From Pseudomonas sp. ICMP 561 (GTDB lineage Bacteria > Pseudomonadota > Gammaproteobacteria > Pseudomonadales > Pseudomonadaceae): 64,000 nucleotides of DNA. Below the pieces are notes generated by a model that was given only the letters and a program-made list of their open reading frames with translations, ran no database searches and was not told the DNA's origin. The stretch's first letter is position 1. Each line of letters starts with the position of its first letter. Of this stretch, positions 9,095 through 19,597 are shown in pieces. Where the stretch lies: positions 1-64,000 of the forward strand of contig NZ_LKBT01000011.1 of NCBI RefSeq assembly GCF_002699985.1, written 5' to 3'. Position numbers and translations under genes: made by a program.

Positions 9095-9487
9095 ATGCCC
9101 ACTGCCCGTCTGCTAGCCCTGCTAAGCCTGTCGCTGCTCACTGCCTGTGCGCAGCAACCCAAACATATCGTCACCCTCGAAGATCAAAGCGACTGCCCAC
9201 TGCCCCTCAAAACGGGCCAGACGTTGATACTGAGTTTGCCCAGCTCGCCCACCACCGGTTATCGCTGGCAGATCCAGGACGCTGCGTCGTCAATTCTGCG
9301 CAGTCTCGGCCCTGAGGTTTATAACAACTCAGGTGACAAGAACATGGTCGGTAGCGCTGGCCAATCGGTGTGGCGCTATCAGGCGTCGACTGCCGGAACC
9401 GGTCGCCTGCTGATGATTTATCAACAGCCCTGGGCCCCGGAAATACCACCGGAACAGACCTTCGACTGCACCATTACCGTCAACTGA
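9095..9487 (+). CDS. Protease-inhibitor I42 (chagasin-like) lipoprotein
   Basis: 130 residues from ATG 9095, preceded by GGAGC; an upstream extension would be translated from the REP array and is rejected. MPTARLLALLSLSLLTAC is a lipoprotein signal with lipobox LTAC. The mature domain has LPSSPTTGYRWQ, the hallmark TTGY loop of chagasin-family inhibitors of papain-like cysteine proteases, plus WRYQASTAGTGRLLMIYQQPW. Likely a periplasmic or outer-membrane anchored inhibitor or an immunoglobulin-like lipoprotein of the same fold. The target is unknown. Confidence 0.82.
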   Translation: MPTARLLALLSLSLLTACAQQPKHIVTLEDQSDCPLPLKTGQTLILSLPSSPTTGYRWQIQDAASSILRSLGPEVYNNSGDKNMVGSAGQSVWRYQASTAGTGRLLMIYQQPWAPEIPPEQTFDCTITVN

Positions 9488-9579
9488 AGAGGTTTTGCTG
9501 TCGTTCGATGAGATGAGGTTTCAGCCGAGGCGCGGATTTGGCTAAAATGCCGCACTTTTCAGCCCCCGCCGGAACCACC

Positions 9580-10323
9580 GTGAGCAAAGAACCCGACCGC
9601 ATTTTCGCCCAGCCCCTTGCCCAGGTGCCGGACTTCGCCTTCAACGAAGACGTGGTGCGGGTCTTCCCGGACATGATCAAGCGTTCGGTGCCCGGCTATC
9701 CGACGATTGTCGAAAACCTTGGCGTGCTCTCCGCGCAATTCGCCCAACCCAACAGCGTGCTGTATGACCTGGGCAGTTCACTCGGCGCTGTCACGCAAGC
9801 CTTGCGCCGCCATGTGCGGGTCGAAGGGTGCAAAGTGATCGCAGTGGATAACTCGGCCGCCATGGTCGAGCGCTGCCGGGAATACCTGAATGCGCAGGAC
9901 TCGATGTTTCAGGAGTTGCTGCCGGTACAAGTGATTGATGGCGACATTCTGGCCCTTGAGTTTCAGCCTGCTTCAGTGGTCGCACTCAATTTCACTCTGC
10001 AATTCATCGCCCCCGAGCAGCGCCTGGCTTTGCTGAGCCGTATTCGTCAGGCACTTATCCCCGGCGGCGCGCTGATTCTGTCCGAAAAGCTGCGTTTCAA
10101 TGATGAGCAGGAACATGCGTTGCTCACCGACCTGCACATCGCGTTCAAGCGTGCCAACGGCTACAGCGAGCTGGAAATCGCCCAGAAGCGCAGCGCGATC
10201 GAAAACGTGATGAAACCCGACAGCCTCGAAGAACACCGCCAACGCCTGCTCGACGCGGGCTTTTCCAAGGTGGTGCCGTGGTTCCAGTGCCTTAACTTTG
10301 CCTCGTTGATTGCCCTGCCATGA
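9580..10323 (+). CDS. cmoA: Carboxy-S-adenosyl-L-methionine synthase
   Basis: 247 residues from GTG 9580 ([10 protein letters not shown] follows), preceded by GGAA at 9571; this matches the usual CmoA N-terminus. Class I methyltransferase fold with [12 protein letters not shown] (SAM-binding glycine motif) and [14 protein letters not shown]. CmoA converts SAM and prephenate to carboxy-SAM, the donor for cmo5U34 in tRNA wobble positions. It overlaps cmoB by 4 bp (ATGA), so the two are translated together and act in sequence. Confidence 0.97.
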   Translation: MSKEPDRIFAQPLAQVPDFAFNEDVVRVFPDMIKRSVPGYPTIVENLGVLSAQFAQPNSVLYDLGSSLGAVTQALRRHVRVEGCKVIAVDNSAAMVERCREYLNAQDSMFQELLPVQVIDGDILALEFQPASVVALNFTLQFIAPEQRLALLSRIRQALIPGGALILSEKLRFNDEQEHALLTDLHIAFKRANGYSELEIAQKRSAIENVMKPDSLEEHRQRLLDAGFSKVVPWFQCLNFASLIALP

Positions 10324-11279
10324 TTGATCTTGCCCCACTGGTCCGCCGTCTGGCGGGCACTCCTCTGGCTGAATGGGCCAACGGCCTGCAGGCTCAACTC
10401 GACACGAAAATGGCCAAGGGTCATGGCGACCTGGAGCGCTGGCAAGGTGCCCTCAATGCGCTGCCGGACTTAGTACCGTCGCGTGTCGAACTCAAGGACA
10501 GCTTTACCCTCGACGTCGATTGTGACGATGAGACCCGGACACAAACCCGTACAGCTTTGATGGGGCTATCTCCCTGGCGCAAAGGCCCGTTCGATGTATT
10601 CGGCGTGCACATTGATACCGAGTGGCGTTCAGACTGGAAGTGGTCGCGTGTCTCGCCGCACCTGAACCTCAAGGGCAAGCGCGTGCTGGATGTGGGTTGT
10701 GGCAACGGCTACTACCAATGGCGCATGCTGGGTGCCGGGGCTGACAGCGTGATCGGTGTCGATCCGAACTGGCTGTTTTTCTGTCAGTTCCAGGCCATGC
10801 AGAAATACCTGCCCGACTTACCGGCGTGGCATCTGCCGTTTGCCCTGGAGGACCTGCCCCCGCGTCTGGAAGGCTTCGACACAGTGTTTTCCATGGGCGT
10901 GTTGTATCACCGCAAGTCGCCCATTGATCACTTGCTGGCGCTCAAGGATTGTCTGGTCAAAGGTGGCGAACTGGTGCTCGAAACCATGGTGGTGGAAGGC
11001 GACGTGCATCAGGTGCTTGTCCCGGAAGATCGCTACTCACAGATGCGAAACGTGTGGTTCCTGCCTTCTGTGCCCGCCCTCGAATTGTGGCTACGCCGCG
11101 CAGGCTTCGTGGATGTGCGTTGCGTGGATGTCAGCGTGACCACTGTTGAGGAACAACGCGGTACGGAGTGGATGCGCTACCAGTCGCTGAGCGACTTCCT
11201 TGACCCGGACGATCACAGCAAAACCGTGGAAGGCCTGCCAGCGCCGATGCGCGCGGTGATTGTGGGGCGTAAGCCTTAG
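10320..11279 (+). CDS. cmoB: tRNA U34 carboxymethyltransferase
   Basis: 319 residues. It contains the CmoB signatures [20 protein letters not shown] and the SAM-type motif [17 protein letters not shown], with [11 protein letters not shown] between. The enzyme transfers the carboxymethyl group from carboxy-SAM to 5-hydroxyuridine at position 34 of several tRNAs, giving 5-oxyacetyluridine. Start overlaps cmoA stop. The downstream REP pair at 11298-11386 separates it from the convergent pdxJ. Confidence 0.97.
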   Translation: MIDLAPLVRRLAGTPLAEWANGLQAQLDTKMAKGHGDLERWQGALNALPDLVPSRVELKDSFTLDVDCDDETRTQTRTALMGLSPWRKGPFDVFGVHIDTEWRSDWKWSRVSPHLNLKGKRVLDVGCGNGYYQWRMLGAGADSVIGVDPNWLFFCQFQAMQKYLPDLPAWHLPFALEDLPPRLEGFDTVFSMGVLYHRKSPIDHLLALKDCLVKGGELVLETMVVEGDVHQVLVPEDRYSQMRNVWFLPSVPALELWLRRAGFVDVRCVDVSVTTVEEQRGTEWMRYQSLSDFLDPDDHSKTVEGLPAPMRAVIVGRKP

Positions 11280-11297
11280 ATCTCTACATCACTAAAC

Positions 11298-11386
11298 CTG
11301 TAGGAGTGAGCTTGCTCGCGATAGCTTCAGATTAGTCAAATCACATTTCGGCTGATACCGGATCGCGAGCAAGCTCACTCCTACAG
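11298..11386. repeat. REP pair between convergent cmoB and pdxJ, core GAGTGAGCTTGCTCGCGAT
   Basis: Perfect 25-bp inverted arms at 11298-11322 and 11362-11386. Its position between two gene 3' ends suits a transcript-end stabiliser or bidirectional terminator. The same family is seen near 36957-37061. Confidence 0.9.
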
Positions 11387-11392
11387 ATAGGG

Positions 11393-12139
11393 TTAACCTT
11401 TATAAGCCGCCGTAACAATCAACGCTTTCATCTCTGCCACAGCAGCCTTGAAACCCACGAACAGCGCATGGGCCACCAATGCGTGGCCGATGTTAAGTTC
11501 GTTGATGCCCTTGATCGCCGCCACGGCTTCAACGTTGTGGTAATGCAGGCCGTGACCGGCATTGACGATCAAGCCTTCGCTCCAGCCAAAAGCCACGCCA
11601 TCAGCAATCCGCTGCAGCTCTTCAGCGACTTCAGTAGGCGTTTGAGCATCTGCATAGCGGCCAGTATGTAACTCGATAGCCGGAGCGCCTACACGCCTGG
11701 AAGCGGCAATCTGTTGCTCATCGGCATCGATAAACAGCGACACTTCACAGCCAATCCTGCTCAAACGCTCAACCGCCGCCTTGATCCGGGCTTCTTGCCC
11801 TGCAACGTCCAGACCGCCCTCAGTGGTAAGCTCCTGACGTGTTTCCGGTACAAGGCAAACGTGAGCCGGACGGATACGCTCGGCAAATGCGAGCATCTCA
11901 TCGGTAACGCCCATTTCGAAGTTCATGCGGGTCTGCAACACATCCTTGAGCAGCAGAACGTCGCGCTCCTGAATGTGACGACGGTCTTCACGCAAATGCA
12001 CGGTGATGCCATCTGCACCCGCCTCTTCAGCGTCCAGCGCGGCCTTGACCGGATCCGGGTAACGCGTACCGCGGGCCTGACGCAAGGTGGCAACATGGTC
12101 GATGTTTACGCCAAGAAGGATGCGAGTGCTGTGAGTCAC
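11393..12139 (-). CDS. pdxJ: Pyridoxine 5'-phosphate synthase
   Basis: 248 residues. GTG start at 12139 with AGGAG upstream. TIM-barrel signatures [18 protein letters not shown] and [16 protein letters not shown] are diagnostic of PdxJ, which condenses 3-amino-2-oxopropyl phosphate with deoxyxylulose 5-phosphate to form pyridoxine phosphate (vitamin B6 pathway, cytoplasm). Last gene of the lepA-lepB-rnc-era-recO-pdxJ minus-strand series, 50 bp after recO, as in other gamma-proteobacteria. Confidence 0.97.
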   Translation of the reverse strand: MTHSTRILLGVNIDHVATLRQARGTRYPDPVKAALDAEEAGADGITVHLREDRRHIQERDVLLLKDVLQTRMNFEMGVTDEMLAFAERIRPAHVCLVPETRQELTTEGGLDVAGQEARIKAAVERLSRIGCEVSLFIDADEQQIAASRRVGAPAIELHTGRYADAQTPTEVAEELQRIADGVAFGWSEGLIVNAGHGLHYHNVEAVAAIKGINELNIGHALVAHALFVGFKAAVAEMKALIVTAAYKG

Positions 12140-12189
12140 GGGTGTCTCCTGAAATATGATCGAAACAGGTCGGTGAGCATAAAGCCTGG

Positions 12190-12876
12190 TTACGGCTTGC
12201 GAAACAGTTCGCGACTGACCAATGGGCGGCCGCCCAGATGTACAGCCAGCGCCTGACGCATCAGTCGCTTGGCAGCGGACAAAGCACCCGGAGCACTCCA
12301 GTCGGCTTGCGCCATAGCCAGCAACTCGGTGCCATTGAACAATCCTGGCTGTAACAGATACACCTGTTCAAGCCCCGCATCCACTTGCAGCCGATACATG
12401 CCCATGGCATCCAGTGGTTCGCCATTGATGTCGACATCCAGCGCGAAGCCGTAGCCCAGATCATCCAGCAGACGCCATTCGAAGGAGCGCAGCAATGGCT
12501 CCAGCGGTCGCCCCTCTGCCAGGGCTTGCAACGTTGCGGCGTAGTGATCGAACACGGCGGGATGGGGGTCTTCGGCAGGCAACAGGCGGATCAGCAGTTC
12601 GTTGAGGTAAAGCCCGCTGAACAATGCATCACCCACCATCCAGCTGGCGACGCCGGAGCTTTCCATACGCCCGACATTTTTCAGCTCGCCACGGCCACGG
12701 AATTCCACTTCCAGCGGGACAAACGGCCGCGCCAATGTCCCCGCCTTGCCGCGCGCACTGCGCAGCACTGCACGCAAGCGACCTTGAGGCGTGAGGAAGT
12801 CCACCAGCGCGCTGTTTTCACGGTACGCCCGGCTGTGCAACACGTAAGCAGGTTGGCCGACTGGCACGCTGATCAT
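12190..12876 (-). CDS. recO: DNA repair protein RecO
   Basis: 228 residues, N-terminal OB-fold ([26 protein letters not shown]) followed by the helical RecO C-terminal domain ([33 protein letters not shown]). RecO loads RecA onto SSB-coated DNA with RecR. It lacks the zinc-binding cysteines of some RecO proteins, which is normal in gamma-proteobacteria. It lies 78 bp downstream of era; a small hairpin sits in this gap. Confidence 0.96.
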   Translation of the reverse strand: MISVPVGQPAYVLHSRAYRENSALVDFLTPQGRLRAVLRSARGKAGTLARPFVPLEVEFRGRGELKNVGRMESSGVASWMVGDALFSGLYLNELLIRLLPAEDPHPAVFDHYAATLQALAEGRPLEPLLRSFEWRLLDDLGYGFALDVDINGEPLDAMGMYRLQVDAGLEQVYLLQPGLFNGTELLAMAQADWSAPGALSAAKRLMRQALAVHLGGRPLVSRELFRKP

Positions 12877-12914
12877 TTCAGGGCGGCTCGAGAGAAGCGA
12901 AGGCGTTCAGGCAA

Positions 12915-12943
12915 TCCGGTACCGCCGCACGGGCAGTACCGGA
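12915..12943. other. 8-bp hairpin between era and recO
   Basis: Arms TCCGGTAC at 12915-12922 and GTACCGGA at 12936-12943 form a perfect stem with a 13-nt loop. No T-run follows on the minus strand, so it is not a standard terminator; it could adjust the era/recO transcript ratio. Confidence 0.5.
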
Positions 12944-12954
12944 CAGATCAGGAT

Positions 12955-13857
12955 TTACAGGTCGCCGTAGCCAAGCGAACGCAGGGCGCGTTCGTCATCG
13001 GACCAGCCGCCTTTGACTTTGACCCAAAGATTGAGCATGACCTTGGAGTCGAACAGCAACTCCATGTCGCGGCGCGCTTCAGTGCCGATACGCTTGATGC
13101 GATCGCCCTTGTCGCCAATGATGATTTTCTTCTGGCCGTCACGCTCAACAAGAATCAAGGCATGGATATGCAGGGTTTTGCCCTGCTGCTTGAATTCTTC
13201 GATTTCCACGGTGATCTGGTAAGGCAGCTCGGCACCCAACTGGCGCATGATCTTCTCACGGACCAGCTCGGCGGCGAGGAAGCGGCTGCTGCGGTCGGTG
13301 ATCTGGTCTTCCGGGAAGAAGTGATCGTTTTCCGGCAGGTGCGAAGCAATCAAACTTTCCAGCGCGTCAAGATTGTGCCCGTGTTGCGCGGAAATCGGCA
13401 CGATGGACGCATTCGGCAGCTGGCCTTGCAGCCACTCCAGATGCGGCATCAGCTCAGCCTTGTCTTCGATCCGGTCGGTCTTGTTGATCGCCAGGATCAG
13501 TGGGCCCTGAACATACTGCACGCGTTCGAGAACCATCTGGTCTTCGTCGGTCCAGCGGGTACGGTCAACCACGAAGATGACAACATCAACGTCTTTCAAC
13601 GCAGCCGAGGCCGTCTTGTTCATGTAGCGATTGAGCGCCTTCTCGCCATTCTTGTGCATGCCCGGTGTATCGACGTAGATAGCCTGCACAGCGCCTTCGG
13701 TCTTGATGCCCAGCATGTTGTGGCGAGTGGTCTGCGGCTTGCGCGAGGTAATCGCCAGCTTCTGACCAAGAATGTGGTTGAGCAGCGTAGATTTGCCCAC
13801 GTTCGGGCGGCCGACGATGGCAACGTAGCCACAGCGTGTTGCGGTTGAATCAGTCAT
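12955..13857 (-). CDS. era: GTPase Era
   Basis: 300 residues from ATG 13857 ([12 protein letters not shown]); an eight-residue upstream extension is unlikely. G1 [10 protein letters not shown]3 DTPGMH, G4 NKTD, and C-terminal KH domain with [19 protein letters not shown]. Era binds the 3' end of 16S rRNA and assists 30S maturation. Start overlaps the rnc stop by 8 bp (ATGACTGA), the conserved rnc-era arrangement. Confidence 0.98.
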   Translation of the reverse strand: MTDSTATRCGYVAIVGRPNVGKSTLLNHILGQKLAITSRKPQTTRHNMLGIKTEGAVQAIYVDTPGMHKNGEKALNRYMNKTASAALKDVDVVIFVVDRTRWTDEDQMVLERVQYVQGPLILAINKTDRIEDKAELMPHLEWLQGQLPNASIVPISAQHGHNLDALESLIASHLPENDHFFPEDQITDRSSRFLAAELVREKIMRQLGAELPYQITVEIEEFKQQGKTLHIHALILVERDGQKKIIIGDKGDRIKRIGTEARRDMELLFDSKVMLNLWVKVKGGWSDDERALRSLGYGDL

Positions 13858-14539
13858 GGCCGTTCTCCACGCCAAGGGCAATGAGTGCTGCGGCCGCTGC
13901 TACCTGTTCGGCAATACGACGGCTGACACCCTGACCCCGGCTTTTTTCATTCAATAAGGTGATCTCGCATTCGACAAAAAATGTCCGGCAATGCGGTTCG
14001 CCCTGGATATCCACCACTTCGTAACGCGGCAGCTCACAGGCACGCGACTGCAGAAACTCCTGCAATCGGGTTTTTGGATCTTTGTTGGTGTCGACCAGCG
14101 TCAGGCTGTCGAACTCCGTGGTCAGCCAGGCCAGCACGCGTTCGCGAGCCATCTCCATGCCTGCATCCAGATAAATCGCACCAATCAGCGCCTCAAGGGC
14201 GTCGGCCAGAATCGACTCACGACGGAAGCCGCCGCTCTTCAATTCGCCAGACCCGAGGCGCAGGTACTCACCCAGATCAAAACCGCGGGCCAGCAAGGCC
14301 AGGGTTTCGCCTTTCACCAGACGCGCTCGCAGACGCGACAACTGGCCTTCACGTGCCTGCGGGAAGCGGTCAAACAGCGCTTCACCCGCAACGAAGTTCA
14401 GAATGGCATCACCGAGGAACTCCAGACGCTCATTATTGCGACCGGCGAAGCTACGGTGAGTCAGGGCCAGGACCATCAGTTCCTGATCCTTGAAGGTATA
14501 GCCGAGCTGACGCTCCAGGCGACTCAAGGAAACGCTCAC
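13850..14539 (-). CDS. rnc: Ribonuclease III
   Basis: 229 residues. The RNase III signature [13 protein letters not shown] carries the catalytic acidic residues, with a second acidic pair in [14 protein letters not shown]; the C-terminal dsRNA-binding domain begins near [13 protein letters not shown]. It processes rRNA precursors and double-stranded mRNAs. Start overlaps the DUF4845 gene by 4 bp; end overlaps era by 8 bp. Confidence 0.98.
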   Translation of the reverse strand: MSVSLSRLERQLGYTFKDQELMVLALTHRSFAGRNNERLEFLGDAILNFVAGEALFDRFPQAREGQLSRLRARLVKGETLALLARGFDLGEYLRLGSGELKSGGFRRESILADALEALIGAIYLDAGMEMARERVLAWLTTEFDSLTLVDTNKDPKTRLQEFLQSRACELPRYEVVDIQGEPHCRTFFVECEITLLNEKSRGQGVSRRIAEQVAAAAALIALGVENGHD

Positions 14540-14913
14540 GGTTTACCCACGCTGATGGTGTCGTCGAACATGACCACCAGATCAATGTTGCGGATCAATG
14601 GTTCACGTTGTTCATATTTCAAATGGGCAACGAACCTGTTGTTCACTACCGTCACGCTTAACGCCTTGTTCAAATCCACATCCCGAATACTGTTGACCTG
14701 CATATTCTTCCCGACATAGCTGTAAAAATCGCTGATCGTAGTGATTTCCAGAGCAGGGTTGCTGTCGACCGCATTAATGATTTTCTTCATCTCCCTGTTA
14801 TCCAGGTAATGCGGGACCAGCTTGAAAGCCACACTCAGTGCGAAAATCCCCAGCGCTGCCGCCAGCAATACTCCTGTAAACGACCATCCCTTTTGCGAAC
14901 CGGCGAACGTCAT
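14536..14913 (-). CDS. DUF4845 single-pass membrane protein
   Basis: 125 residues from ATG 14913 ([12 protein letters not shown]), with TTGGAG upstream; an earlier in-frame start has no such site. One TM helix ([20 protein letters not shown]) is followed by a short extracytoplasmic domain ([18 protein letters not shown]). Members of this family are regularly found between lepB and rnc in Pseudomonas and relatives; function unknown. The stop overlaps the rnc start by 4 bp. Confidence 0.9.
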   Translation of the reverse strand: MTFAGSQKGWSFTGVLLAAALGIFALSVAFKLVPHYLDNREMKKIINAVDSNPALEITTISDFYSYVGKNMQVNSIRDVDLNKALSVTVVNNRFVAHLKYEQREPLIRNIDLVVMFDDTISVGKP

Positions 14914-14996
14914 GTACGACTCCAAGGATAGCTCGTCACTGCACTCGCAGATGTTCCCACCAGTCGCAGCACATTTTTCGAGCAACCCAAATGACA

Positions 14997-15023
14997 TACG
15001 GCGCTGTAGAAAACAGCGCCGTA
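14997..15023 (-). other. Hairpin after lepB
   Basis: Perfect 11-bp arms TACGGCGCTGT (14997-15007) and ACAGCGCCGTA (15013-15023) with a 5-nt loop. No T-run follows on the minus strand, so it is more likely a processing or attenuation hairpin than a full terminator. Confidence 0.6.
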
Positions 15024-15027
15024 TTGA

Positions 15028-15882
15028 TTACTTTATCAACCCAACCCGCGAGAAGTTAGGGAAGTGACTCAGTTTTGGCTCAGGCCAGCTCATCCATACG
15101 GCAAAGGCTTTGCCGACGATGTTCTTGTCCGGAACCATACCCAGCTCATCCTTGGGAATATTGGGATCATCCCAGTAGCGGCTGTCGTTGGAGTTGTCGC
15201 GGTTGTCGCCCATCATGAAGTAATGGCCGGCCGGCACTGTCCACTCGTGGTCAGGCTGCGCACGGTAACGAGTCATTTCCTGACGGATCTGATGCTCGAC
15301 TTCACCCAGCTTCTCGCTGTACAGCTCTGCACTGCCCAGAGTTCCGGGCTCAGTACCGATCAGTTGCTTGGCAACCAGCTCACCGTTGATGAAAAGCTTC
15401 TTGTCACCGGTGTAGCGGATCCGGTCACCCGGTAAACCGATTACACGCTTGATGTAGTTGACGCTCGGGTCGCTCGGGTAGCGGAACACCATAACGTCAC
15501 CGTGTTTCGGTTCGCCGATCGAGATCACTTTCTCATCGATGACCGGCAAGCGAATCCCGTAAGAGAACTTGTTCACCAGGATGAAGTCACCTACCCGCAG
15601 CGTCGGAATCATCGACCCGGAGGGTATCTGAAACGGCTCGACCAGAAACGAACGCAGCACCAGGACGATGAACAGTACCGGGAAGAACGATTTGCCGTAT
15701 TCAACCAGCAAAGGTTCCTTGTTCAGGCGCTCTACCACCGCAACATCCGGCTGGCTGACACTGCCTTGATACGTTGTGATGGCAGTCCGGCGACGAGGAG
15801 CCAGGATGACCAGATCAAGCAACGCCAGCAAACCGCAGACGAATACAGCGATGACCAGCAACAGCGGGAAATTTAGTGACAT
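15028..15882 (-). CDS. lepB: Signal peptidase I
   Basis: 284 residues with two N-terminal TM helices (about 5-27 and 66-80). Catalytic Ser90 lies in PSGSMIPTL and general base Lys145 in YIKRVIGLPGD; box E MMGDNRDNSNDSR is complete. It cleaves Sec and Tat signal peptides at the outer face of the inner membrane. Located 9 bp after lepA and transcribed with it. Confidence 0.98.
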   Translation of the reverse strand: MSLNFPLLLVIAVFVCGLLALLDLVILAPRRRTAITTYQGSVSQPDVAVVERLNKEPLLVEYGKSFFPVLFIVLVLRSFLVEPFQIPSGSMIPTLRVGDFILVNKFSYGIRLPVIDEKVISIGEPKHGDVMVFRYPSDPSVNYIKRVIGLPGDRIRYTGDKKLFINGELVAKQLIGTEPGTLGSAELYSEKLGEVEHQIRQEMTRYRAQPDHEWTVPAGHYFMMGDNRDNSNDSRYWDDPNIPKDELGMVPDKNIVGKAFAVWMSWPEPKLSHFPNFSRVGLIK

Positions 15883-15891
15883 AGGACCTGA

Positions 15892-17688
15892 CTATTCCAA
15901 CCTGAGCACTGCAAGGAAAGCTTCTTGTGGAATTTCCACGTTGCCGACCTGCTTCATGCGTTTCTTACCGGCCTTTTGCTTCTCAAGCAATTTACGTTTC
16001 CGGCTGACGTCGCCGCCGTAACATTTGGCCAATACGTTCTTTCTGAGTGCCTTGACGGTCGTACGCGCAATGATCTGACCACCAATGGCAGCCTGAATCG
16101 CTACGTCGAACATCTGCCGAGGAATCAGCTCTTTCATTTTCTCGGTCAACGCACGGCCTTTGTAAGCCGCGTTGTCACGGTGCACGATCAGCGCCAGTGC
16201 ATCGACCTTCTCGGCGTTGATCAGGACGTCCAGCTTCACCAGATTCGCGGACTGATAACGGTCGAAATGATAGTCCAGCGATGCATAACCACGGCTTACC
16301 GATTTGAGACGGTCGAAGAAGTCCAGAACCACTTCGTTCATCGGCAAATCGTAGGTCACTTGCACCTGAGTACCAAGGAACAGCATGTCGTGCTGAACAC
16401 CACGCTTCTCGATACACAGAGTAATGACGTTACCAAGGTGTTCCTGCGGCACAAGAATATTTGCCCGAACGATAGGTTCGCGCATGTCTTCTACAGCGGA
16501 AAGGTCTGGAAGCTTGGACGGGTTATCGACATAAATCGTTTCACCGGTCTTGAGCAACAGCTCGAAGATAACCGTCGGCGCTGTGGTGATCAGGTCCAGA
16601 TCGTACTCGCGCTCCAGACGCTCCTGGATGATCTCCATGTGCAGCATGCCGAGGAAGCCGCAACGGAAGCCGAAGCCCAGTGCGTCAGAGCTTTCTGGCG
16701 AATACTGCAAGGACGAGTCATTCAGCGTCAGCTTTTGCAGCGCTTCGCGGAAGTCTTCAAAGTCATCGGAGCTGACCGGGAACAGACCAGCGTAAACCTG
16801 CGGCTGAATGCGTTTGAAACCGGGCAGGACTTCAACATCCGGCGTGGTGCTCAACGTCAGCGTGTCACCGACCGGCGCGCCGTGAATGTCTTTGATGCCG
16901 GCGATGATGAAACCTACTTCGCCGGCTTTCAGGTCAACGGTGGCGGTGTGCTTGGGGCTGAAAACGCCCACGCTGTCGACCAGGTGCATCTTGCCGGTGG
17001 ACTTCACGAGGATCTTGTCGCCCTTTCTCACCCGGCCGTGACGGACACGCACCAGGGAGACAACGCCCAGGTAGTTGTCGAACCACGAGTCGATGATCAA
17101 CGCTTGCAGCGGATCTTCGATGTTGCCGGTAGGTGCAGGAATGGTGTGAACCAGACGCTCCAGTACCTCAGCAACGCCCATGCCGCTCTTGGCGCTGCAC
17201 GCCACGGCATCGGTGGCGTCAATGCCGATGATCTTCTCGATTTCGTCCTTGACGCGGTCCGGATCGGCCTGCGGCAAGTCCATCTTGTTCAGGACCGGCA
17301 TGACCTCAAGGCCCTGCTCGATGGCGGTGTAGCAGTTGGCAACAGACTGTGCCTCAACGCCTTGACCGGCATCCACAACCAGCAACGCACCTTCGCACGC
17401 GGCCAGGGAACGGCTGACTTCATAGGTGAAGTCGACGTGACCCGGGGTGTCGATGAAGTTCAGCTGGTAGGTTTTACCGTCATTGGCCTTGTAGTGCAGC
17501 GTAACGCTGTGGGCCTTGATGGTGATCCCGCGCTCACGCTCGAGATCCATGGAGTCAAGTACCTGAGCTTCCATTTCACGCTCGGACAAGCCGCCGCACA
17601 TTTGAATGAAGCGGTCGGCCAGCGTCGACTTGCCATGGTCAATGTGGGCGATGATGGAGAAATTACGGATATGACTCAAATCACTCAC
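15892..17688 (-). CDS. lepA: Elongation factor 4 (back-translocating GTPase LepA)
   Basis: 598 residues, full length. G1 [19 protein letters not shown] and NKMDLPQ motifs, and the LepA-specific C-terminal domain with [23 protein letters not shown]. Acts on ribosomes. First gene of the lepA-lepB operon; a strong terminator of the upstream mucD lies at 17816-17843, so lepA probably has its own promoter in the short gap or relies on read-through. Confidence 0.98.
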   Translation of the reverse strand: MSDLSHIRNFSIIAHIDHGKSTLADRFIQMCGGLSEREMEAQVLDSMDLERERGITIKAHSVTLHYKANDGKTYQLNFIDTPGHVDFTYEVSRSLAACEGALLVVDAGQGVEAQSVANCYTAIEQGLEVMPVLNKMDLPQADPDRVKDEIEKIIGIDATDAVACSAKSGMGVAEVLERLVHTIPAPTGNIEDPLQALIIDSWFDNYLGVVSLVRVRHGRVRKGDKILVKSTGKMHLVDSVGVFSPKHTATVDLKAGEVGFIIAGIKDIHGAPVGDTLTLSTTPDVEVLPGFKRIQPQVYAGLFPVSSDDFEDFREALQKLTLNDSSLQYSPESSDALGFGFRCGFLGMLHMEIIQERLEREYDLDLITTAPTVIFELLLKTGETIYVDNPSKLPDLSAVEDMREPIVRANILVPQEHLGNVITLCIEKRGVQHDMLFLGTQVQVTYDLPMNEVVLDFFDRLKSVSRGYASLDYHFDRYQSANLVKLDVLINAEKVDALALIVHRDNAAYKGRALTEKMKELIPRQMFDVAIQAAIGGQIIARTTVKALRKNVLAKCYGGDVSRKRKLLEKQKAGKKRMKQVGNVEIPQEAFLAVLRLE

Positions 17689-17815
17689 GGATCAACACTC
17701 AAAAAGGTTGCAGGCAGATTGCCCGCCGAAAAATAGCCGGGAATTGTACCTGAACTAACGCTTGGGCGTCACGTTCAGCGGCGACAGGATCAACATTAGA
17801 GCGCACACCGCGCAC

Positions 17816-17843
17816 AAAAAAGGGCGGTAAGCACCGCCCTTTT
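17816..17843 (-). terminator. Intrinsic terminator after mucD
   Basis: Stem GGGCGGT (17822-17828) / ACCGCCC (17833-17839) with a 4-nt loop, followed on the minus strand by six T residues (A-run 17816-17821 on the plus strand). Confidence 0.88.
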
Positions 17844-17858
17844 CGCTGATCGACCCGA

Positions 17859-19298
17859 CTATTCAGCCAGCTTGAAGGTGATGAAGCTCGCACGCCCCTG
17901 ACGCAGTACGCGCATGGAAACCGAGCGATTCTTCGGCAAGCCTTTGGCAATTTCGGTGAAGTTCTTCGCCGAGCTGATGGCCTGATTGTTCAAGTGGGTA
18001 ATCACATCGCCAGCCTGCAAGCCGATGAGAGCCGCCGGACCGTCGGTCACTTCCTTGATGACGACACCACCCTTGAGTTCAAGCGTCTTCTGCTGCTCAG
18101 CGGTCAAGTCCACAACCGATACACCCAGACGATTGCTGCTGCGCTCGGCGCCAGCAGCATCCCCGGCGCCCATTTCCTGACCTTCGTCAGGCAACGCACC
18201 TACGGTGACGTTCAGGGTCTGGCGTTTACCGTCGCGAATAATACCCAACTCAGCCTTGCTGCCATCTTTGAGATTGCCAATCAGGTGCGGCAAATCAGCC
18301 GACATCACGATAGGCGTGCCATTGGCACTCAGGATCACGTCGCCCACCTGCAGGCCACCCTTCGCAGCCGGACCATTGTCGAGGACTTGCGCAACCAGTG
18401 CACCGGCAGGCTTGTCCAGACCGAAGGATTCAGCCAGGTCTTTGTTGACCTCTTGAATCACAACCCCCAGCCAGCCACGGTTTACCTTGCCGCTGGCCTT
18501 GATCTGATTGGCAACATCCAGCGCTACGTCGATAGGAATCGCGAACGACAGCCCCATGAAGCCACCGGAGCGAGTGAAAATCTGCGAGTTGATGCCGACC
18601 ACCTCGCCCGCCATGTTGAACAGCGGACCACCGGAGTTACCCGGGTTGATCGCCACGTCGGTCTGGATGAACGGCACGTATGTGTCGTTAGGCAGACTAC
18701 GGCCCTTGGCGCTGACGATACCTTTGGTCACGGAATGGTCAAAACCGAACGGCGAACCGATCGCCAGCACCCACTCGCCGACCTTCAGTTTCTCGGAGTT
18801 GCCGAGTTTGACGGTTGGCAGGTCTTTGCCTTCGATCTTCAATACCGCCACGTCAGTACGTGGATCAGTGCCAACCAGCTTGGCTTTGAGTTCGCTGCGA
18901 TCGGACAGACGAACCAGAATCTCGTCAGCGCCGTCGATCACGTGGTTATTGGTCAACACATAACCATCAGCCGAGATAATGAACCCGGAGCCTAGAGATT
19001 GCGCTTCACGCTGACGATCTCCACGACCCGAACCAGGCGGACGGGAGCCAGGCGGAACGCTGCGCTCAAGAAACTCGCGCAACATCGGCGGCAGGCCTTC
19101 AAGGTCAGGCATTTGATTCTGGGCGACCGAACGCTCGGGCATTTTCTGCCGGGTACTGATATTCACGACGGCCGGCGAGGCTTGCTCTACGAGCGTGGTG
19201 AAGTCCGGCAGCGACTCGGCCTGAGCGGAGACGACTTGCCCGAGCATCAGCACGGCAGCAAATAGTGAAAGATAGGATTTCAAGCTTGGTATAGACAT
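17859..19298 (-). CDS. mucD: Periplasmic serine protease MucD (DegP/HtrA family)
   Basis: 479 residues from ATG 19298, which has GGGAG upstream; this leaves a signal peptide ending SAQA. Trypsin-like catalytic triad His119 (TNNHVIDG), Asp149 (RTDVAVLK) and Ser222 (NPGNSGGPLF), followed by two PDZ domains. MucD degrades misfolded envelope proteins and lowers AlgU activity. It is the last gene of the algU cluster. There is no mucC between mucB and mucD; a 299-bp gap with a hairpin takes its place. Confidence 0.96.
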   Translation of the reverse strand: MSIPSLKSYLSLFAAVLMLGQVVSAQAESLPDFTTLVEQASPAVVNISTRQKMPERSVAQNQMPDLEGLPPMLREFLERSVPPGSRPPGSGRGDRQREAQSLGSGFIISADGYVLTNNHVIDGADEILVRLSDRSELKAKLVGTDPRTDVAVLKIEGKDLPTVKLGNSEKLKVGEWVLAIGSPFGFDHSVTKGIVSAKGRSLPNDTYVPFIQTDVAINPGNSGGPLFNMAGEVVGINSQIFTRSGGFMGLSFAIPIDVALDVANQIKASGKVNRGWLGVVIQEVNKDLAESFGLDKPAGALVAQVLDNGPAAKGGLQVGDVILSANGTPIVMSADLPHLIGNLKDGSKAELGIIRDGKRQTLNVTVGALPDEGQEMGAGDAAGAERSSNRLGVSVVDLTAEQQKTLELKGGVVIKEVTDGPAALIGLQAGDVITHLNNQAISSAKNFTEIAKGLPKNRSVSMRVLRQGRASFITFKLAE

Positions 19299-19544
19299 AC
19301 GGCTCCCGTTCACAACGAGCAGAGTTAAGCAGTACAGACCGAAAGGCCCAATGAGCCTGCGTCCATGGCACTCGACCGAGTGCATATTTCCAGCAGCCAT
19401 TTCCCTGACCCGGAAACAACAAAGGCCAGAGCTGCAAGGCTGTGACCTATAGAAAAAAACGAGAGTTTTTGCAACCTGGAAACCTCACCAAACATTTCGG
19501 CGAACTGACCAGAAATCCTGCAAAGGCTTGCTGTGCGGCTTGCC

Positions 19545-19578
19545 GAGCCCAAGATGAAACCTTCTACATCTTGGGCTC
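19545..19578. other. Perfect 11-bp inverted repeat between mucB and mucD
   Basis: GAGCCCAAGAT (19545-19555) and ATCTTGGGCTC (19568-19578) with a 12-nt loop. No T-run on the minus strand. It may partially terminate or stabilise the algU-mucA-mucB transcript. The rest of the 299-bp gap (19299-19597) shows no gene. Confidence 0.6.
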
Positions 19579-19597
19579 GAACCAGCACTTTTACGAC

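Noticed and set aside
12385..13848. 487-codon plus-strand frame across recO and era
   Set aside because: It runs antisense through two conserved genes; the protein is low-complexity with no recognisable motif, a high-GC artefact.
15925..17736. 603-codon plus-strand frame opposite lepA
   Set aside because: Mirrors the lepA codon pattern exactly and has no homology features.
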